Counted from the stretch's first letter, positions 1-11,551 are shown. The stretch is 64,000 bases of DNA from Spirochaetaceae bacterium (GCA_028818385.1 JAPPNY010000110.1:1-64000); one strand, 5' to 3'. Made by a program: numbers and translations. The notes: generated by a model not told the origin, from the sequence alone.

Positions 1-399
1 GGGGGGGGCTTGGGCCACACCCCGCGCGGGGCGCTGGTGTGGGGGGGGGGGGGGGCCGCGCCGGCCGCGCCGGGGCGGGGGGGGGGGCCCCGGCCGGAGC
101 CGCACGCGATCCAGGGGATCGGCGCCGGCTTCGTGCCGGCGATCGTCAACCGGTCGGTGATCGACCGCGTGCTCTGCTGCAGCGACGACGACGCCTTCCG
201 TACCGCCCGGGATCTGGCCCGCAGGGAAGGGCTGCTGGTCGGCATCTCGGCCGGAGCCGCCGCCTGGGGCGCGTGTGCCGTCGCCCGCGAGCTCGGCGCC
301 GGCAGGCGCGTGGTCACCGTGATGCCGGACGGCTGGGAGCGCTACCTGAGCATGGACCAGCCGTCGGGCGCGCTGGGCGGCACCGACTTCCTGATCTGA
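1..399 (+). CDS. cysK: Cysteine synthase, C-terminal fragment (5' end outside window)
   Basis: This is the C-terminal part of O-acetylserine sulfhydrylase, the PLP enzyme that makes cysteine from O-acetylserine and sulfide. The segment PHAIQGIGAGFVPAIVN (from about base 100) and the later VGISAGAAAW are characteristic of CysK/CysM. The protein ends at the TGA before 399. The first ~90 bases contain long G runs and translate into Gly/Pro/Arg-rich sequence where the family normally has a conserved strand and the SGG-PGPH loop. That part is probably poor sequence at a contig end, so no start is assigned. The YeiH-family gene follows 18 bp downstream, a sensible sulfur-metabolism neighbour. Confidence 0.85.
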   Translation, partial: GGGLGHTPRGALVWGGGGAAPAAPGRGGGPRPEPHAIQGIGAGFVPAIVNRSVIDRVLCCSDDDAFRTARDLARREGLLVGISAGAAAWGACAVARELGAGRRVVTVMPDGWERYLSMDQPSGALGGTDFLI

Positions 400-417
400 G
401 CGCCGCATGGGTTCCCG

Positions 418-1494
418 ATGAGCGCGACCTACGGTCCCGGCCTGGCGATCGCCGCTGCCGTCGCCATCGCCGCGCAGTTCGTTCACGCCCTGCCGTTCGC
501 GCCCTTCACGATCGGCGACCGCCACCCGGTCGAGCCGATGCTGATCGCCATCGTCATCGGCGCGCTGGTGCGCAACCTGATCGGGCTACCGCGGGCGGCG
601 CGCGACGGGGTGCGCTTCGCCGTGCACGGCGTGCTGCCCGCGGCCATCGTCCTGATCGGCGTGCGGCTCGACTTCCGCCTGCTGCTGGACGCCACGCTGC
701 GGGGACTGGCGATCAACGTGATCTGCGTGGCCGTGGCGCTGCTGGGGACGGTATGGCTGGCGCTCAGACTGGGCGCGTCGCGCAAGCTCGGCCTGCTGGT
801 CGGGGTCGGCACGGCGATTTGCGGCGGCACCGCCATCGCGGTCACGGCGCCCGTCCTGGAAGCGAACGAGAGCGAGACCGCGTTCTCGATCGCCGCGATC
901 AACCTGCTCGGGCTGCTGTGGATGATCGTCTTTCCCGCCGCCGGCGCGCTGCTCGGACTGACCCAGGGCGAGTTCGGCGTGTGGGCCGGCAGCAGCATCC
1001 ACGCGACCGCGCAGGTGGTGGCGGCCGGCTTCGCCTACGGAACCGAGGCGGCGGAGATCGCCGTCGTGGTCAAGCTCGTGCGCGTGCTGCTGCTCGCTCC
1101 GTGCGTGGTGCTCATCGGCCTGTGGTACGGACGCATGCGGCGCCGCGGCCGGCAGCCGTACGTCGACAAGCCGTTCAGCATCACCACCCTGGTGCCGCCG
1201 TTCATCCTGGGCTTCGTGGCCGTGGCCACGCTGCAGAGCCTGGACCTGCTGCCCTCCGTCACGCTCCACCTGCACGAAAGCTTCGCCTGGGGCGCCGGCG
1301 ACGTGACCCTCTCCGCGGAGCGGCTGCTGACGATCGTCGCCGGCTTCCTGGCCAGCGTGGCGATGGCCGGGGTCGGCCTGGGCGTCCACGTCACCGGGCT
1401 GCTGCGCATCGGCGGCAGGCCGCTCGCGATCGGGCTGCTGGCCGCCGCGCTCCTCGCCCTGCTCAGCCTGCTCCTGGTCAAGGCGCTCCTGTAG
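418..1494 (+). CDS. UPF0324 / YeiH family putative sulfate exporter
   Basis: A polytopic inner-membrane protein of 358 residues with about ten hydrophobic segments. The central GLLVGVGTAICGGTAIAVTAPV motif, here with its key GxGTAICGG core near residues 130-140, is diagnostic of the YeiH/UPF0324 family, as is the later SSIHATAQVVAAG segment. Family members are often annotated as sulfate exporters, but direct transport evidence is sparse. The position immediately downstream of cysK supports a role in sulfur balance, for example export of excess sulfite or sulfate. The start is the ATG right after the cysK stop. Length is normal for the family. Confidence 0.85.
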   Translation: MSATYGPGLAIAAAVAIAAQFVHALPFAPFTIGDRHPVEPMLIAIVIGALVRNLIGLPRAARDGVRFAVHGVLPAAIVLIGVRLDFRLLLDATLRGLAINVICVAVALLGTVWLALRLGASRKLGLLVGVGTAICGGTAIAVTAPVLEANESETAFSIAAINLLGLLWMIVFPAAGALLGLTQGEFGVWAGSSIHATAQVVAAGFAYGTEAAEIAVVVKLVRVLLLAPCVVLIGLWYGRMRRRGRQPYVDKPFSITTLVPPFILGFVAVATLQSLDLLPSVTLHLHESFAWGAGDVTLSAERLLTIVAGFLASVAMAGVGLGVHVTGLLRIGGRPLAIGLLAAALLALLSLLLVKALL

Positions 1495-1525
1495 CGCCAC
1501 ATGCCGATCGGGACAAGATGGGGCC

Positions 1526-2830
1526 ATGACTGCCGACCGCGCTGACCTGACGACCGTGGATCCTGGGACCCTGGATCGAGAGGAGATCTTCCGCCATCTG
1601 CCCGCCAACCGGGTGGGAGCGGCGGACCGCCGCTACCTGGACGAGGTGCTGGCAGACGGCTTCGGCAACAAGGAGCCGGCGGACATGACCGCCCGCTTCG
1701 AGCACGCCTTTGCCGAGCGCTTCGGCGTGCCGTACGCCATCTCCTGCAACTCGGGCTCCGGCACCCTGCTGGCGTGCCTGCTGGCGGCGGGCGTGGGGCC
1801 GGGCGACGAGGTGATCGTGCCCACGGTCACCATGGCGGCGACCGCGTTCGTCGTGCTGCAGTGCGGGGCGGTGCCGGTGTTCGCCGACAGCGATCCGGAC
1901 ACCTTCACCATCGACCCGGCCGACGTGCGGCGCAAGGTGACCGGGCTCACCCGTGCCGTCATCCCGGTCAGCCTGTTCGGCCTGCCGGCCGACTTCGACG
2001 CCATCGGCGCCATCGCCCGCGACCACGGCCTGGCCGTGATCGAGGACGACGCGCAGTGCTACCTGGCGTACCACCGCGGGCGGCTGGTCGGCACCATCGG
2101 CGACGCCGCCAGCTTCAGCCTGCAGGGCTCCAAGCACATCACCAGCGGCGGCGACGGCGGCATGGTGATCACGGCCGACGAGGAGCTGGCCACCGGCGTG
2201 CGCAAGGCGGCGATCCAGGGCTACAGCGCGCTCGGAGCCGCCGCCGGCTCGACGATGATCCCCCGCGACGTCCGCCAGGACTGGGCGTTCGAGCGCCATA
2301 CCCACATGGGCTACAACTTCCGCATGTCGGCGATGCAGTCGGCGCTCGGCCTGGGTCAGCTCGAGCGGCTGGAGTACCTGGTGGCGGCGCGGCGCATCAT
2401 CGCCCACGGGTACGAGCAGGTGATCCGCGAGGAGGGCTGCCGGTGGCTGATCCCGCCGGTGGTTCCGGAAGGCTCCACGCACAGCTACTGGTGCTACACC
2501 TGCAAGCTGGACGAGGAGCTGCTGGGAGTGGACTGGCGCGCGTTCCGCCGCACCTTCATCGAGCACGGCGGCGACGGACTGTACGGACTGTGGGTCCCCG
2601 TGCACCTGGAACCGGTGTTCCGGAACCTGTCGTTCCACGGCGCGCCGGAGCGGGCGCCCCACTTCGACCCGCGCTACCGGGGAACCGTCAAGGCATACCG
2701 CGCCGGCGGCTGTCCCGTCGCCGAGCGCCTGCGCCGCTCGGCGTGCCTGTTCAAGACCGGGAGCCAGACGCTGTCCAAGGTGGACAGCCAGCTCGAAGCG
2801 CTGCAGCGCACCATCCGCCACTACGGGTAG
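1526..2830 (+). CDS. DegT/DnrJ/EryC1/StrS-family PLP aminotransferase
   Basis: A 434-residue sugar-aminotransferase-type protein (fold type I). The N-terminal EIFRHLPANRVGAADRRYL region is followed by the substrate-loop sequence NSGSGTLLACLLAAGVGPGD, the VIEDDAQCY strand carrying the cofactor-binding Asp, and SLQGSKHITSGGDGG with the predicted Schiff-base Lys at residue 203. The family transfers amino groups to keto-sugars, usually for surface polysaccharide or secondary metabolites. No sugar-nucleotide genes lie nearby, so the substrate cannot be named. The stop is 15 bp from the convergent DNA ligase gene. The ATG start lies 31 bp after the upstream gene. Confidence 0.88.
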   Translation: MTADRADLTTVDPGTLDREEIFRHLPANRVGAADRRYLDEVLADGFGNKEPADMTARFEHAFAERFGVPYAISCNSGSGTLLACLLAAGVGPGDEVIVPTVTMAATAFVVLQCGAVPVFADSDPDTFTIDPADVRRKVTGLTRAVIPVSLFGLPADFDAIGAIARDHGLAVIEDDAQCYLAYHRGRLVGTIGDAASFSLQGSKHITSGGDGGMVITADEELATGVRKAAIQGYSALGAAAGSTMIPRDVRQDWAFERHTHMGYNFRMSAMQSALGLGQLERLEYLVAARRIIAHGYEQVIREEGCRWLIPPVVPEGSTHSYWCYTCKLDEELLGVDWRAFRRTFIEHGGDGLYGLWVPVHLEPVFRNLSFHGAPERAPHFDPRYRGTVKAYRAGGCPVAERLRRSACLFKTGSQTLSKVDSQLEALQRTIRHYG

Positions 2831-2845
2831 CCCAGGCAGCCGGGA

Positions 2846-4333
2846 TCATCGGCGGTGGAGTTGCCGTACCGTATCGATGGTGTCGGCCTGCGCGGCGCTC
2901 TTGTCTTCCCGGTACTGCCGCAGGCGGGCGAACCGCAGCGCCATGCCGCCCGGGTAGCGCCGGCTGGTCTGGATGCCGTCGAAGGCGATCTCCACCACCA
3001 GCTCCGGCCGGACGTGCACGACGTGGCCCTCGCGGCTCGTCGCCAGTTGCTGCAGCCGCTCGGTCTGCCAGCGCAGGACCTCGTCGGTCATGCCCTTGAA
3101 GGTCTTGCCGAGCATCACGAAGCCGCCGGCGGGATCGCGCGCTCCCAGGTGCAGGTTGCTCAGGTAGCCCGCTCGGCGCCCGGAGCCCCACTCGACGGCC
3201 AGCACCACCAGGTCGAGCGTCAGCGCCGGCTTGACCTTGATCCAGGCATGACCTCGCCGGCCGGCCTCGTAGGTGCCGTCCGCCGCCTTGACCATGACGC
3301 CCTCGTGCCCGGCCTGCAAGGTCCGGTCGACGAACCGCTGCGCCTCCTCCGCGTCGCCGGTCTCTACCGTGTCGACCAGCAGCTCGGCCGGGCAGATCCC
3401 GGCAAGCGCCTGCCGACGCTCCGACCACGGCTCGCCGGTCAGGTCCCTGCCGTCCAGGAACAGGCAGTCGAACAGGAAGATGGAGGCCCGGCCGGCCGCG
3501 CTCATGGTCTCCTGGAACGGACGCGGACGCCCCCCAGAGCCAAGCGCGATCGCCTCGCCGTCGACCACCGCCGACCGGGCGGAGAGCCGCCGCGCGGCCG
3601 CAACCGCCGCCGGTACACCCGAGGTGACGTCGCGCAGGCTGCGCGTGAAGACCCGCACCGCGTCCCCGTCGCGGTGGATCTGCACCCGCATGCCATCCAG
3701 CTTTGCCTCCACGGCGGCGTCGCCAGTGCGCTCCAGCGCAGCCGCAACCGTCGGCGCCGACTGCGCGAGCATCGGCTCCACCGGCTGGAACACCTGAAGC
3801 TGAAACGCCTCCAATCCGTCGCCGCCGTCGCGCAGCGCCGCCTGCGCCACCGCCGGCAAGTCTCCCGACACCATGAGCGCGCGGCGCACCCGGTCCAGTG
3901 GCACCTCCGCCGCCGCGGCGACAGCGTCCACCAGCAGGCCCTCCAGTGCGCCCTGCCGGACCTCGCCGATCAGCAGCCGCAGCAGGTAGTCGCGCTCATC
4001 CGCGGCAGCCCGCCGCACCAGCGGCTGCAGCCGGTCGACCCGCCGCGGCCGTTGCCGTTCGAATTCGGCGAGGGCACGATCGACGTCGCCCACGGTGAGC
4101 GAGAAGGTGGCTGCCGTGGGCAGCTCTCCCAGCCGCCGCATCGCTGCAGGCCCGACGCCAAGACGGCCCTGGCGGAGCCTTCCGGCCAGGAAGCACACGC
4201 CGGCGGCCAGCGCGACCGGCTCGTCGTCATCGGCGAGCACCCGCAGGCACTCGGCCAGCGCCTGCACCTTGGCGCTCCGGCTGCGCGTGGCGCCCACCTG
4301 ATCCGACACCGCGGCCAATTCGGCGAACAGCAC
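2846..4333 (-). CDS. ATP-dependent DNA ligase
   Basis: A DNA ligase of the archaeal/LigB type that seals nicks via an enzyme-adenylate intermediate. The adenylation motif I, VEAKLDGMRVQIHRDG, carries the nucleophilic Lys. Motif III (VVDGEAIAL), motif IV (EGVMVKAADGTYEAGRRG) and motif V (WIKVKPALTLDLVVLAVEWG) follow in order, then an OB-fold tail. The N-terminal ~200 residues form the alpha-helical DNA-binding domain. I prefer the GTG at 4333 because the family normally begins with an MLFAELAA-type sequence, matched here by VLFAELAAVSD. An in-frame ATG at 4381 would add 16 unsupported residues. It is probably an accessory repair ligase alongside an NAD-dependent LigA elsewhere. Confidence 0.9.
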   Translation of the reverse strand: MLFAELAAVSDQVGATRSRSAKVQALAECLRVLADDDEPVALAAGVCFLAGRLRQGRLGVGPAAMRRLGELPTAATFSLTVGDVDRALAEFERQRPRRVDRLQPLVRRAAADERDYLLRLLIGEVRQGALEGLLVDAVAAAAEVPLDRVRRALMVSGDLPAVAQAALRDGGDGLEAFQLQVFQPVEPMLAQSAPTVAAALERTGDAAVEAKLDGMRVQIHRDGDAVRVFTRSLRDVTSGVPAAVAAARRLSARSAVVDGEAIALGSGGRPRPFQETMSAAGRASIFLFDCLFLDGRDLTGEPWSERRQALAGICPAELLVDTVETGDAEEAQRFVDRTLQAGHEGVMVKAADGTYEAGRRGHAWIKVKPALTLDLVVLAVEWGSGRRAGYLSNLHLGARDPAGGFVMLGKTFKGMTDEVLRWQTERLQQLATSREGHVVHVRPELVVEIAFDGIQTSRRYPGGMALRFARLRQYREDKSAAQADTIDTVRQLHRR

Positions 4334-4401
4334 GGGCCTGATCGTACGCGATCCTGTCGATTGCCAGGAACTCCTGAACATGGTGCGATGTCGGGTACCT
4401 G

Positions 4402-5832
4402 ATGACTGACGACTTCATGAATCTGGGTCGGCACAAGCACCTGATGCTCGACGACTCGATCGTCGACTCGTCGCGGGGCGTGGTGCTGCGGTCCAACCCC
4501 GCGCGGGCCACGGGCGAGGCGCTGCTGCCCCCCGAGGGCGGGACGCCGGAGGTGTACGCATACAACTCGGTGCGCTCCGAAGGCGGCCGGGTTCGCCTCT
4601 GGTACGACGCCCGCTCCCGGTTCGCGACCTGTTACGCCGAATCGGACGACGGGATTCACTTCACGACGCCGGAGCTCAACCTCCTGGGCCCCGACCTGCC
4701 GGCCAACGCGGTCATGGCCATGCACCGCCTGCAGGGCTGCTGCATCTGGATCGACCCGCAGGCGCCGCCCGAGCGCCGCTACAAGAGCCAGGCCAAGTGC
4801 GGTCCGCATCCCGACCGCCCGCACACGCTGGAGTTCTTCGCCTCGCCCGACGGCCTCACGTGGGAGCACCTGCACGGCATCCGCATCGAGGACTGCGACA
4901 CCCAGAACGTCGTCTTCTGGGACGAGTCCTACGGCCGCTACGTCATGTATACGCGGCTCTGGGTGCGGGACGACGACCCGAACCGCAACCACCGGAAGGT
5001 GCGCCGGCTGGAGTCCGACGACCTCGTGCACTGGGACTCCGAGAGCGTGGTGTGGGAAGCGGACGCGGCCGACCTGGCGACCTACCGCACCTCCACCGGC
5101 ATGCCGCCGGTCGACTACTACGGGGCGGCCGTCTTCAAGTACCCGGACGCGGACGACCTGTACCTCTGCCTGGCGGAAGCGTTCTGGCACTTCAAGGACC
5201 GCCCGGAGTCCGAGCGCTGGGGCTTCTCGCCCGATCCGGCGACGATGAACCGGACCGTCGAGCGCCTGGCGCCGTCGACCATGGACGTGTACCTGGGCTA
5301 CAGCCGCGACGGCAAGGCATTCCGCCGGCCGGCCGATCGGCGGCCGTTCCTGTCGCTCGGCCCAGACGGACGCTTCGACTCCAAGCGGGTATGGGCCCTG
5401 CCGGACCCCGTGCGCATGGGCGACGAGCTGTGGATCTACTACGCCGGCGGCAACCGCGACCACGACCACTTCGTGGATCCGGTGGCCGGCCGCCGCCTGA
5501 CGGGCCTGGGACGCGCCGTGCTGCGCCTGGACGGATTCGTCGCCGCCGAGGCGGGGTTCGGGGGAGGCGAGCTGGTCACGCAGCCGCTGACCTTCGACGG
5601 CGACCGGTTGCTCCTGAACCTGCAGGCCTCGGGAGGCGGCAGCCTGCAGGTCGAAGTCCTGGACGCGGACGGCCGCGCGCTCGACGGCTACGCGTCGGGC
5701 CCCCTGATCGGCGACTCGGTGGCCCTTGAGTGGCGGCCGCAGCAGGGATTGCGACGAATCGCCGGCCGCCCGATCCGACTGCGGCTGCGCCTGCGGGCGT
5801 GCAGCCTCTACGCGTTCCACTTCGCCGACTGA
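4402..5832 (+). CDS. Five-bladed beta-propeller, glycosyl-hydrolase-like protein
   Basis: A 476-residue protein resembling the hypothetical glycosyl hydrolase family 32/43-like propellers common in Planctomycetes and related environmental bacteria. Repeated blade motifs are visible: VRLWYDARSRFATCYAESDDGIHF, LEFFASPDGLTWEHL and VYLGYSRDGKAFRRP, each an aromatic-rich strand followed by S-D-G and W/F. No signal peptide is obvious. A C-terminal beta-sandwich-like region follows from about residue 390. No catalytic acid triad could be assigned by eye, so carbohydrate hydrolysis is only inferred. The start ATG lies at the head of a 68-bp divergent gap with the DNA ligase gene. Confidence 0.75.
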   Translation: MTDDFMNLGRHKHLMLDDSIVDSSRGVVLRSNPARATGEALLPPEGGTPEVYAYNSVRSEGGRVRLWYDARSRFATCYAESDDGIHFTTPELNLLGPDLPANAVMAMHRLQGCCIWIDPQAPPERRYKSQAKCGPHPDRPHTLEFFASPDGLTWEHLHGIRIEDCDTQNVVFWDESYGRYVMYTRLWVRDDDPNRNHRKVRRLESDDLVHWDSESVVWEADAADLATYRTSTGMPPVDYYGAAVFKYPDADDLYLCLAEAFWHFKDRPESERWGFSPDPATMNRTVERLAPSTMDVYLGYSRDGKAFRRPADRRPFLSLGPDGRFDSKRVWALPDPVRMGDELWIYYAGGNRDHDHFVDPVAGRRLTGLGRAVLRLDGFVAAEAGFGGGELVTQPLTFDGDRLLLNLQASGGGSLQVEVLDADGRALDGYASGPLIGDSVALEWRPQQGLRRIAGRPIRLRLRLRACSLYAFHFAD

Positions 5833-5860
5833 GCCCTCCACGCGCCGAGGGAGCACCTCC

Positions 5861-6595
5861 GTGAAGCAGAATGAGGAGACGCGTGTCGCCCGTTGCGGCG
5901 CTGACACCATCGAGTACCGGGTCCGCCGCAGCGCGCGCCGCACCAGGACCATCCTGATCTCCGTCGATCGGGACGGAGTCCAACTCGCCGCACCGCTGGA
6001 CACGGAGGACGAAGAGCTCCGCGCATTGGTGGTCAGGCGCGCCGCATGGATTCGCAAGAAGCTGCAATCGCTCGGCGACGCACCGGCACCGCTCCGATTC
6101 ATCAGCGGTGAGACCGTGCCCTACCTGGGCCGGACCATCCCTCTCACCTGCCAGCGGGACGGGACATCAGCGCAGGTGCGGTTCGACGGATCGCGACTTC
6201 GGGTCTCCGTTCCCGCCGGACTCGCCGACGAGGAACGGTTCGCAACCGCCCGCGACGCCATCGTCGCCTGGTACCGGGTCCGCGCCGCGGAACGCCTCCC
6301 CGCCGCGGTCGAAGCCTGGTGGAGCCGGCTCGGCTCCGGTCCCTCGCCCCCCGTCCTGGTGCGCGATCAGCGCAAGCGCTGGGGAAGCTGCGGCTCGGAC
6401 GGCGTGATCCGCCTCAACTGGCGCGTGGTGATGCTGGACGATTCGCTCATCGACTACGTCGTCGTGCACGAGCTCTCGCACCTCCGGGTTCGCAACCACT
6501 CCCCCGCCTTCTGGCAACTCGTCGAGCGGTCGATCCCGGACGCCGCGCAGCGCCACCGCCGGCTCAAGGAGATCGCCTTGAGGCTCCCACTGTAG
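5861..6595 (+). CDS. YgjP/SprT-like zinc metallopeptidase (DUF45)
   Basis: A 244-residue member of the YgjP-like metallopeptidase family. The zinc site is visible as HELSHLRVRNHSPAFW (HExxH-like with a third downstream His). It is preceded by the family's DQRKRWGSCGSDGVIRLNWR segment. The GTG start at 5861 is chosen because it directly follows the upstream stop, has a GAGGGA-type ribosome site 8-10 bases ahead, and gives the usual family length. A longer frame from 5726 would overlap the propeller gene. Substrates of this family are not known. It may be co-transcribed with the propeller gene (28-bp gap). Confidence 0.85.
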   Translation: MKQNEETRVARCGADTIEYRVRRSARRTRTILISVDRDGVQLAAPLDTEDEELRALVVRRAAWIRKKLQSLGDAPAPLRFISGETVPYLGRTIPLTCQRDGTSAQVRFDGSRLRVSVPAGLADEERFATARDAIVAWYRVRAAERLPAAVEAWWSRLGSGPSPPVLVRDQRKRWGSCGSDGVIRLNWRVVMLDDSLIDYVVVHELSHLRVRNHSPAFWQLVERSIPDAAQRHRRLKEIALRLPL

Positions 6596-6627
6596 CGAGC
6601 TCAGCTACGCGGTGCCGTGCACGTACG

Positions 6628-8385
6628 TCACGGTCGTACCGCATCGCAGAACGTCAGCTCCCAGCCGTGGAACACCACGACCAGGCCGGTGAAGCGCACC
6701 CCCGGGAACTGCCGCGCCAGCCGCTCGTCCGCCAGGTACCGCCGGAGTTGCGCCGCCGCCTCGTCCGCAGCCGGCGCCGCCCGGGCCGCGTCCGCCGGCT
6801 CGGAGCGCTTCAGGTACTTGAGCTCGATCAGATAGCCGCGCCGAAGCTGCGGATAGCGGGCGACCAGCGGCTCCAGCGCGATGTCCGCGTGTCCCTTCCC
6901 CAGCTCCGCCTCCGATCGGAACACGTAATAGTCGGCTACGCTCAGATAGGCGGCCAGGAACCCCTGAACGACTTTCTCCCCGCCGATGTAGTCGCGAATC
7001 CCCGTCTGCCGCGCGATCGCCTCGCCCAGGAATTCGAACACGGGCCGCCATTCGCCCTCGTTGGCCATCCGCAGCATCAGTTGCTCGAACCGGAACAGGT
7101 TGACCGCGAACACCTCCACGTCGCGGTAGGCATCGCGCAGAAAGCCGTACATCAGCCGCTTCACGGTCTGGTTCGGGATCGCCAGCCGCGGCATCACGCC
7201 CTGCACGCCGCGGATGCTCAGCAGCCCGAAGTAGTGCATCAGGGACAGGAAGTTCTCCGGCTCGGTGAGCTCCGCCAGCGGAAAGCCGGGCGTGATGCGG
7301 GTGTCCACCTGCTCCTCGCCGATCACGTCCCGCAGCAGGTCGAAGTTGCCGTTGAGCTGCCGGCCGGTCACCAGCAGGTGACGCAGCTTGCCGTAGTCGA
7401 TGCGCACGTTGGTGTCGATCAGGTACTCCGGCACCTCCCGGTTCGGAATCGAGTGTTTCAGGTAGTAGAGCACCATGTCGGTGTTGTACAGATCGGTCTC
7501 GGCCGCCTTGGCGAAGCGGTAGCCGTTGTACCACTGGCCCATGATCCCCATGGCGACCGCCGGGTCCTGGTTGAACACGCCATGGTCCCGGTAGGTTTCC
7601 ACCAGGCGCCGCACCTCCGACTCGGTGAAGCCGACCATCTCGTTGAAGTCCGCTTCCAGGCTGATGTTGGTGCCGATGTTGAAGCCCGAGGTCACGTCGT
7701 CCATGGTGACCGGCGACACCCCGGTGATGAACAGGCGCTCCAGACCTCCGCCGCTGCGGTCGGCGCCGGACTTGAGCGTGGCGAAGAAGTTGCGGTAGAA
7801 GCCGCCGCCGTGCGTGAACGAGTGGTACGCCTCCGCGCCGTGGTGCGCCAGCACGGTGTTGGCGAAGTTGTCGTACTCGTCGATCAACACGTACAGCGGG
7901 ATGCCGTGGTCGCCCGCGTACCGGAACAACATGCTGAGCTTGTTGGCGATGGAGGGTGGCGCAAGGATGCGCTGCACCGCCGCTTCGGGAAACAGATCGG
8001 GATGCCGTTCCAGCGTTCCCTGAAGCTCTATCATGCAGTAGGTTTCGAACTCCCGCTCCAGGGTCTCGAGCTTGTCGTTGACCGCCGAGAAGTTGAAGCG
8101 CAGGGTGACGTAGCGGCTCTGTTCCCCGGTCGGCTCCCGCCCGAGGTCGGTGCCGGCGAAGGTGGCGCTGAAGTCGTCCGCCCAGAAGCGGTCGTAGTAG
8201 TTCTCCAGCAGCGACACCCACAGCGACTTGCCGAAGCGCCGCGGGCGGATCAGGAAGACGTAGTCCTCCCGCTCCAGACGCCGCAGGAAGCGCGTCTTGT
8301 CGACGTACAGCCAGCGGTTGCGGCGGATGCGCCGGAAGTCGGCTTGGCCGTACGGAATGCGCGGGTGGGCGGGAGGCGTGCTCAT
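6628..8385 (-). CDS. AAA-ATPase-like / PD-(D/E)XK nuclease family protein
   Basis: A 585-residue protein of the family with an N-terminal AAA-ATPase-like domain and a C-terminal PD-(D/E)XK nuclease-like domain (DUF1703 type). The opening IPYGQADFRRIRRNRWLYVDKT and LIRPRRFGKSLW, a Walker A variant with RRFGKS, are hallmarks. VLIDEYDNF is the Walker B. The C-terminus has GHADIAL and YLIELKYLK, giving the D...ExK nuclease core. These genes are multicopy in many Bacteroidetes and Spirochaetes and are thought to be mobile or conflict-associated, with no proven role. It is transcribed divergently from clpS, with a perfect palindrome in the intergenic gap. Confidence 0.9.
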   Translation of the reverse strand: MSTPPAHPRIPYGQADFRRIRRNRWLYVDKTRFLRRLEREDYVFLIRPRRFGKSLWVSLLENYYDRFWADDFSATFAGTDLGREPTGEQSRYVTLRFNFSAVNDKLETLEREFETYCMIELQGTLERHPDLFPEAAVQRILAPPSIANKLSMLFRYAGDHGIPLYVLIDEYDNFANTVLAHHGAEAYHSFTHGGGFYRNFFATLKSGADRSGGGLERLFITGVSPVTMDDVTSGFNIGTNISLEADFNEMVGFTESEVRRLVETYRDHGVFNQDPAVAMGIMGQWYNGYRFAKAAETDLYNTDMVLYYLKHSIPNREVPEYLIDTNVRIDYGKLRHLLVTGRQLNGNFDLLRDVIGEEQVDTRITPGFPLAELTEPENFLSLMHYFGLLSIRGVQGVMPRLAIPNQTVKRLMYGFLRDAYRDVEVFAVNLFRFEQLMLRMANEGEWRPVFEFLGEAIARQTGIRDYIGGEKVVQGFLAAYLSVADYYVFRSEAELGKGHADIALEPLVARYPQLRRGYLIELKYLKRSEPADAARAAPAADEAAAQLRRYLADERLARQFPGVRFTGLVVVFHGWELTFCDAVRP

Positions 8386-8401
8386 GAAGGAGCCTGAGCA
8401 C

Positions 8402-8417
8402 CGACACTATCGTGTCG
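8402..8417. promoter_or_regulatory. Perfect inverted repeat in divergent promoter region
   Basis: The sequence CGACAC-TATC-GTGTCG is a 6-bp perfect inverted repeat with a 4-bp centre. It lies 17 bp upstream of the ATG of the ATPase/nuclease gene (minus strand) and about 105 bp upstream of clpS. The symmetry and position suit a dimeric repressor operator. No regulator is identified, and no clear -35/-10 pair is visible beside it. Confidence 0.35.
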
Positions 8418-8522
8418 CAGCCGTCCGAGCCAACGGCGTGCGGCGCCGGCTCCCGTAGCGTCCCGTCTTCCACCCTTTGACCGTCCGATCGCGGCGCGGC
8501 TATCTTCGTCCCGGTCCCGACC

Positions 8523-8824
8523 ATGCACGACGATCCGCTCAGGGAGGCCGACTCCGAGCTCGCCGCGGAGACCGACACGCTGCCACCCTTTCGCGTGCTC
8601 ATGCACAACGACGACTACACGACCATGGACTTCGTCGTCGCCGTGCTGGAACGGATCTTCTTCAAGAACCCGTCGGAGGCGACCTCGATCATGCTGCAGA
8701 TCCACCGGCGCGGCGTCGGCGTCTGCGGCGAGTACCCGGAGCAGATCGCGGAGTCGAAGGCGAGTGCCGTGCACCGCATGGCGCGTGAGCGCGGCTTTCC
8801 GCTGCGCTGCTCGGTGGAGCAGAC

Positions 8825-8828
<4 letters not shown>
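8523..8828 (+). CDS. clpS: ATP-dependent Clp protease adaptor ClpS
   Basis: A 101-residue adaptor that delivers N-degron substrates to ClpAP. The core motif FRVLMHNDDYTTMDFVV holds the substrate-pocket Asn-Asp-Asp and Thr/Met residues. The C-terminal VHRMARERGFPLRCSVEQ matches the ClpA N-domain-binding face. The short N-terminal acidic tail (residues 1-20) is typical. The gene overlaps clpA by four bases (ATGA), so the adaptor and unfoldase are translationally coupled. Confidence 0.96.
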
Positions 8829-11066
<2,238 letters not shown>

Positions 11067-11092
<26 letters not shown>

Positions 11093-11543
11093 GCAGCCGC
11101 TTGCGCCACACCCCGCTGGTGAATCCCCCCAGGCTGCCGCCGGCGGCGACCGCGCGGTGGCAGGGGATGATCAGCGGCACCGGGTTGGCGCCGCATGCGC
11201 CGCCGACCGCGCGCGCCGCGCCCGGCCGGCCGATGCGGGCTGCTATCTGTCCGTAGGTGGCGGTGGTGCCGTAGGGAATGGACCGCAACTGCTCCCAGAC
11301 CGCCTGCTGGAAGGGCGTGCCGGCCGCGCGATAGGGCAGGCGGAAGGCTATCAGCTCGCCGGCCAGATAGAGATGGATCTCGCGCTCGATGTCGCTCATG
11401 GGCTCGTCGGCGTGCCGGCCGTTGGTCCCCGCTCCGCCTGCCGGCTCGTCGCTGAAGGTGAGCCGACTGACCGCGCCGTCGTCGTCGACGGTGACGACGA
11501 TCGTCCCGAACACCGGCGAGTCGATCAGGAGCTGCCGTGCCAT
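11067..11543 (-). CDS. ogt: Methylated-DNA--protein-cysteine S-methyltransferase
   Basis: A 158-residue suicide DNA-repair protein that takes methyl groups from O6-methylguanine. The active-site motif is IPCHRAV with the acceptor Cys. FQQAVWEQLRSIPYGTTATYGQIA is the conserved helix-turn-helix region, and the Arg finger occurs in ARAVGGACGANP. The N-terminal half is a short RNase-H-like domain. The ATG at 11543 begins MARQLLIDSP. The gene sits 8 bp downstream of the RelA/SpoT stop, at the end of the prfA-prmC-rsh operon, and overlaps the clpA 3' end by 26 bp on the opposite strand. Confidence 0.93.
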
Positions 11544-11551
11544 GCCGCCGT

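Noticed and set aside
1..93. G-quadruplex or regulatory element from the G-rich start
   Set aside because: The position at the sequence edge and loss of conserved cysK codons point to a sequencing artefact.
6592..6608. Hairpin GTAGC-GAGCTCA-GCTAC over the metallopeptidase stop, possible terminator
   Set aside because: Arms are only 5 bp and no T run follows, so it is not a convincing intrinsic terminator.
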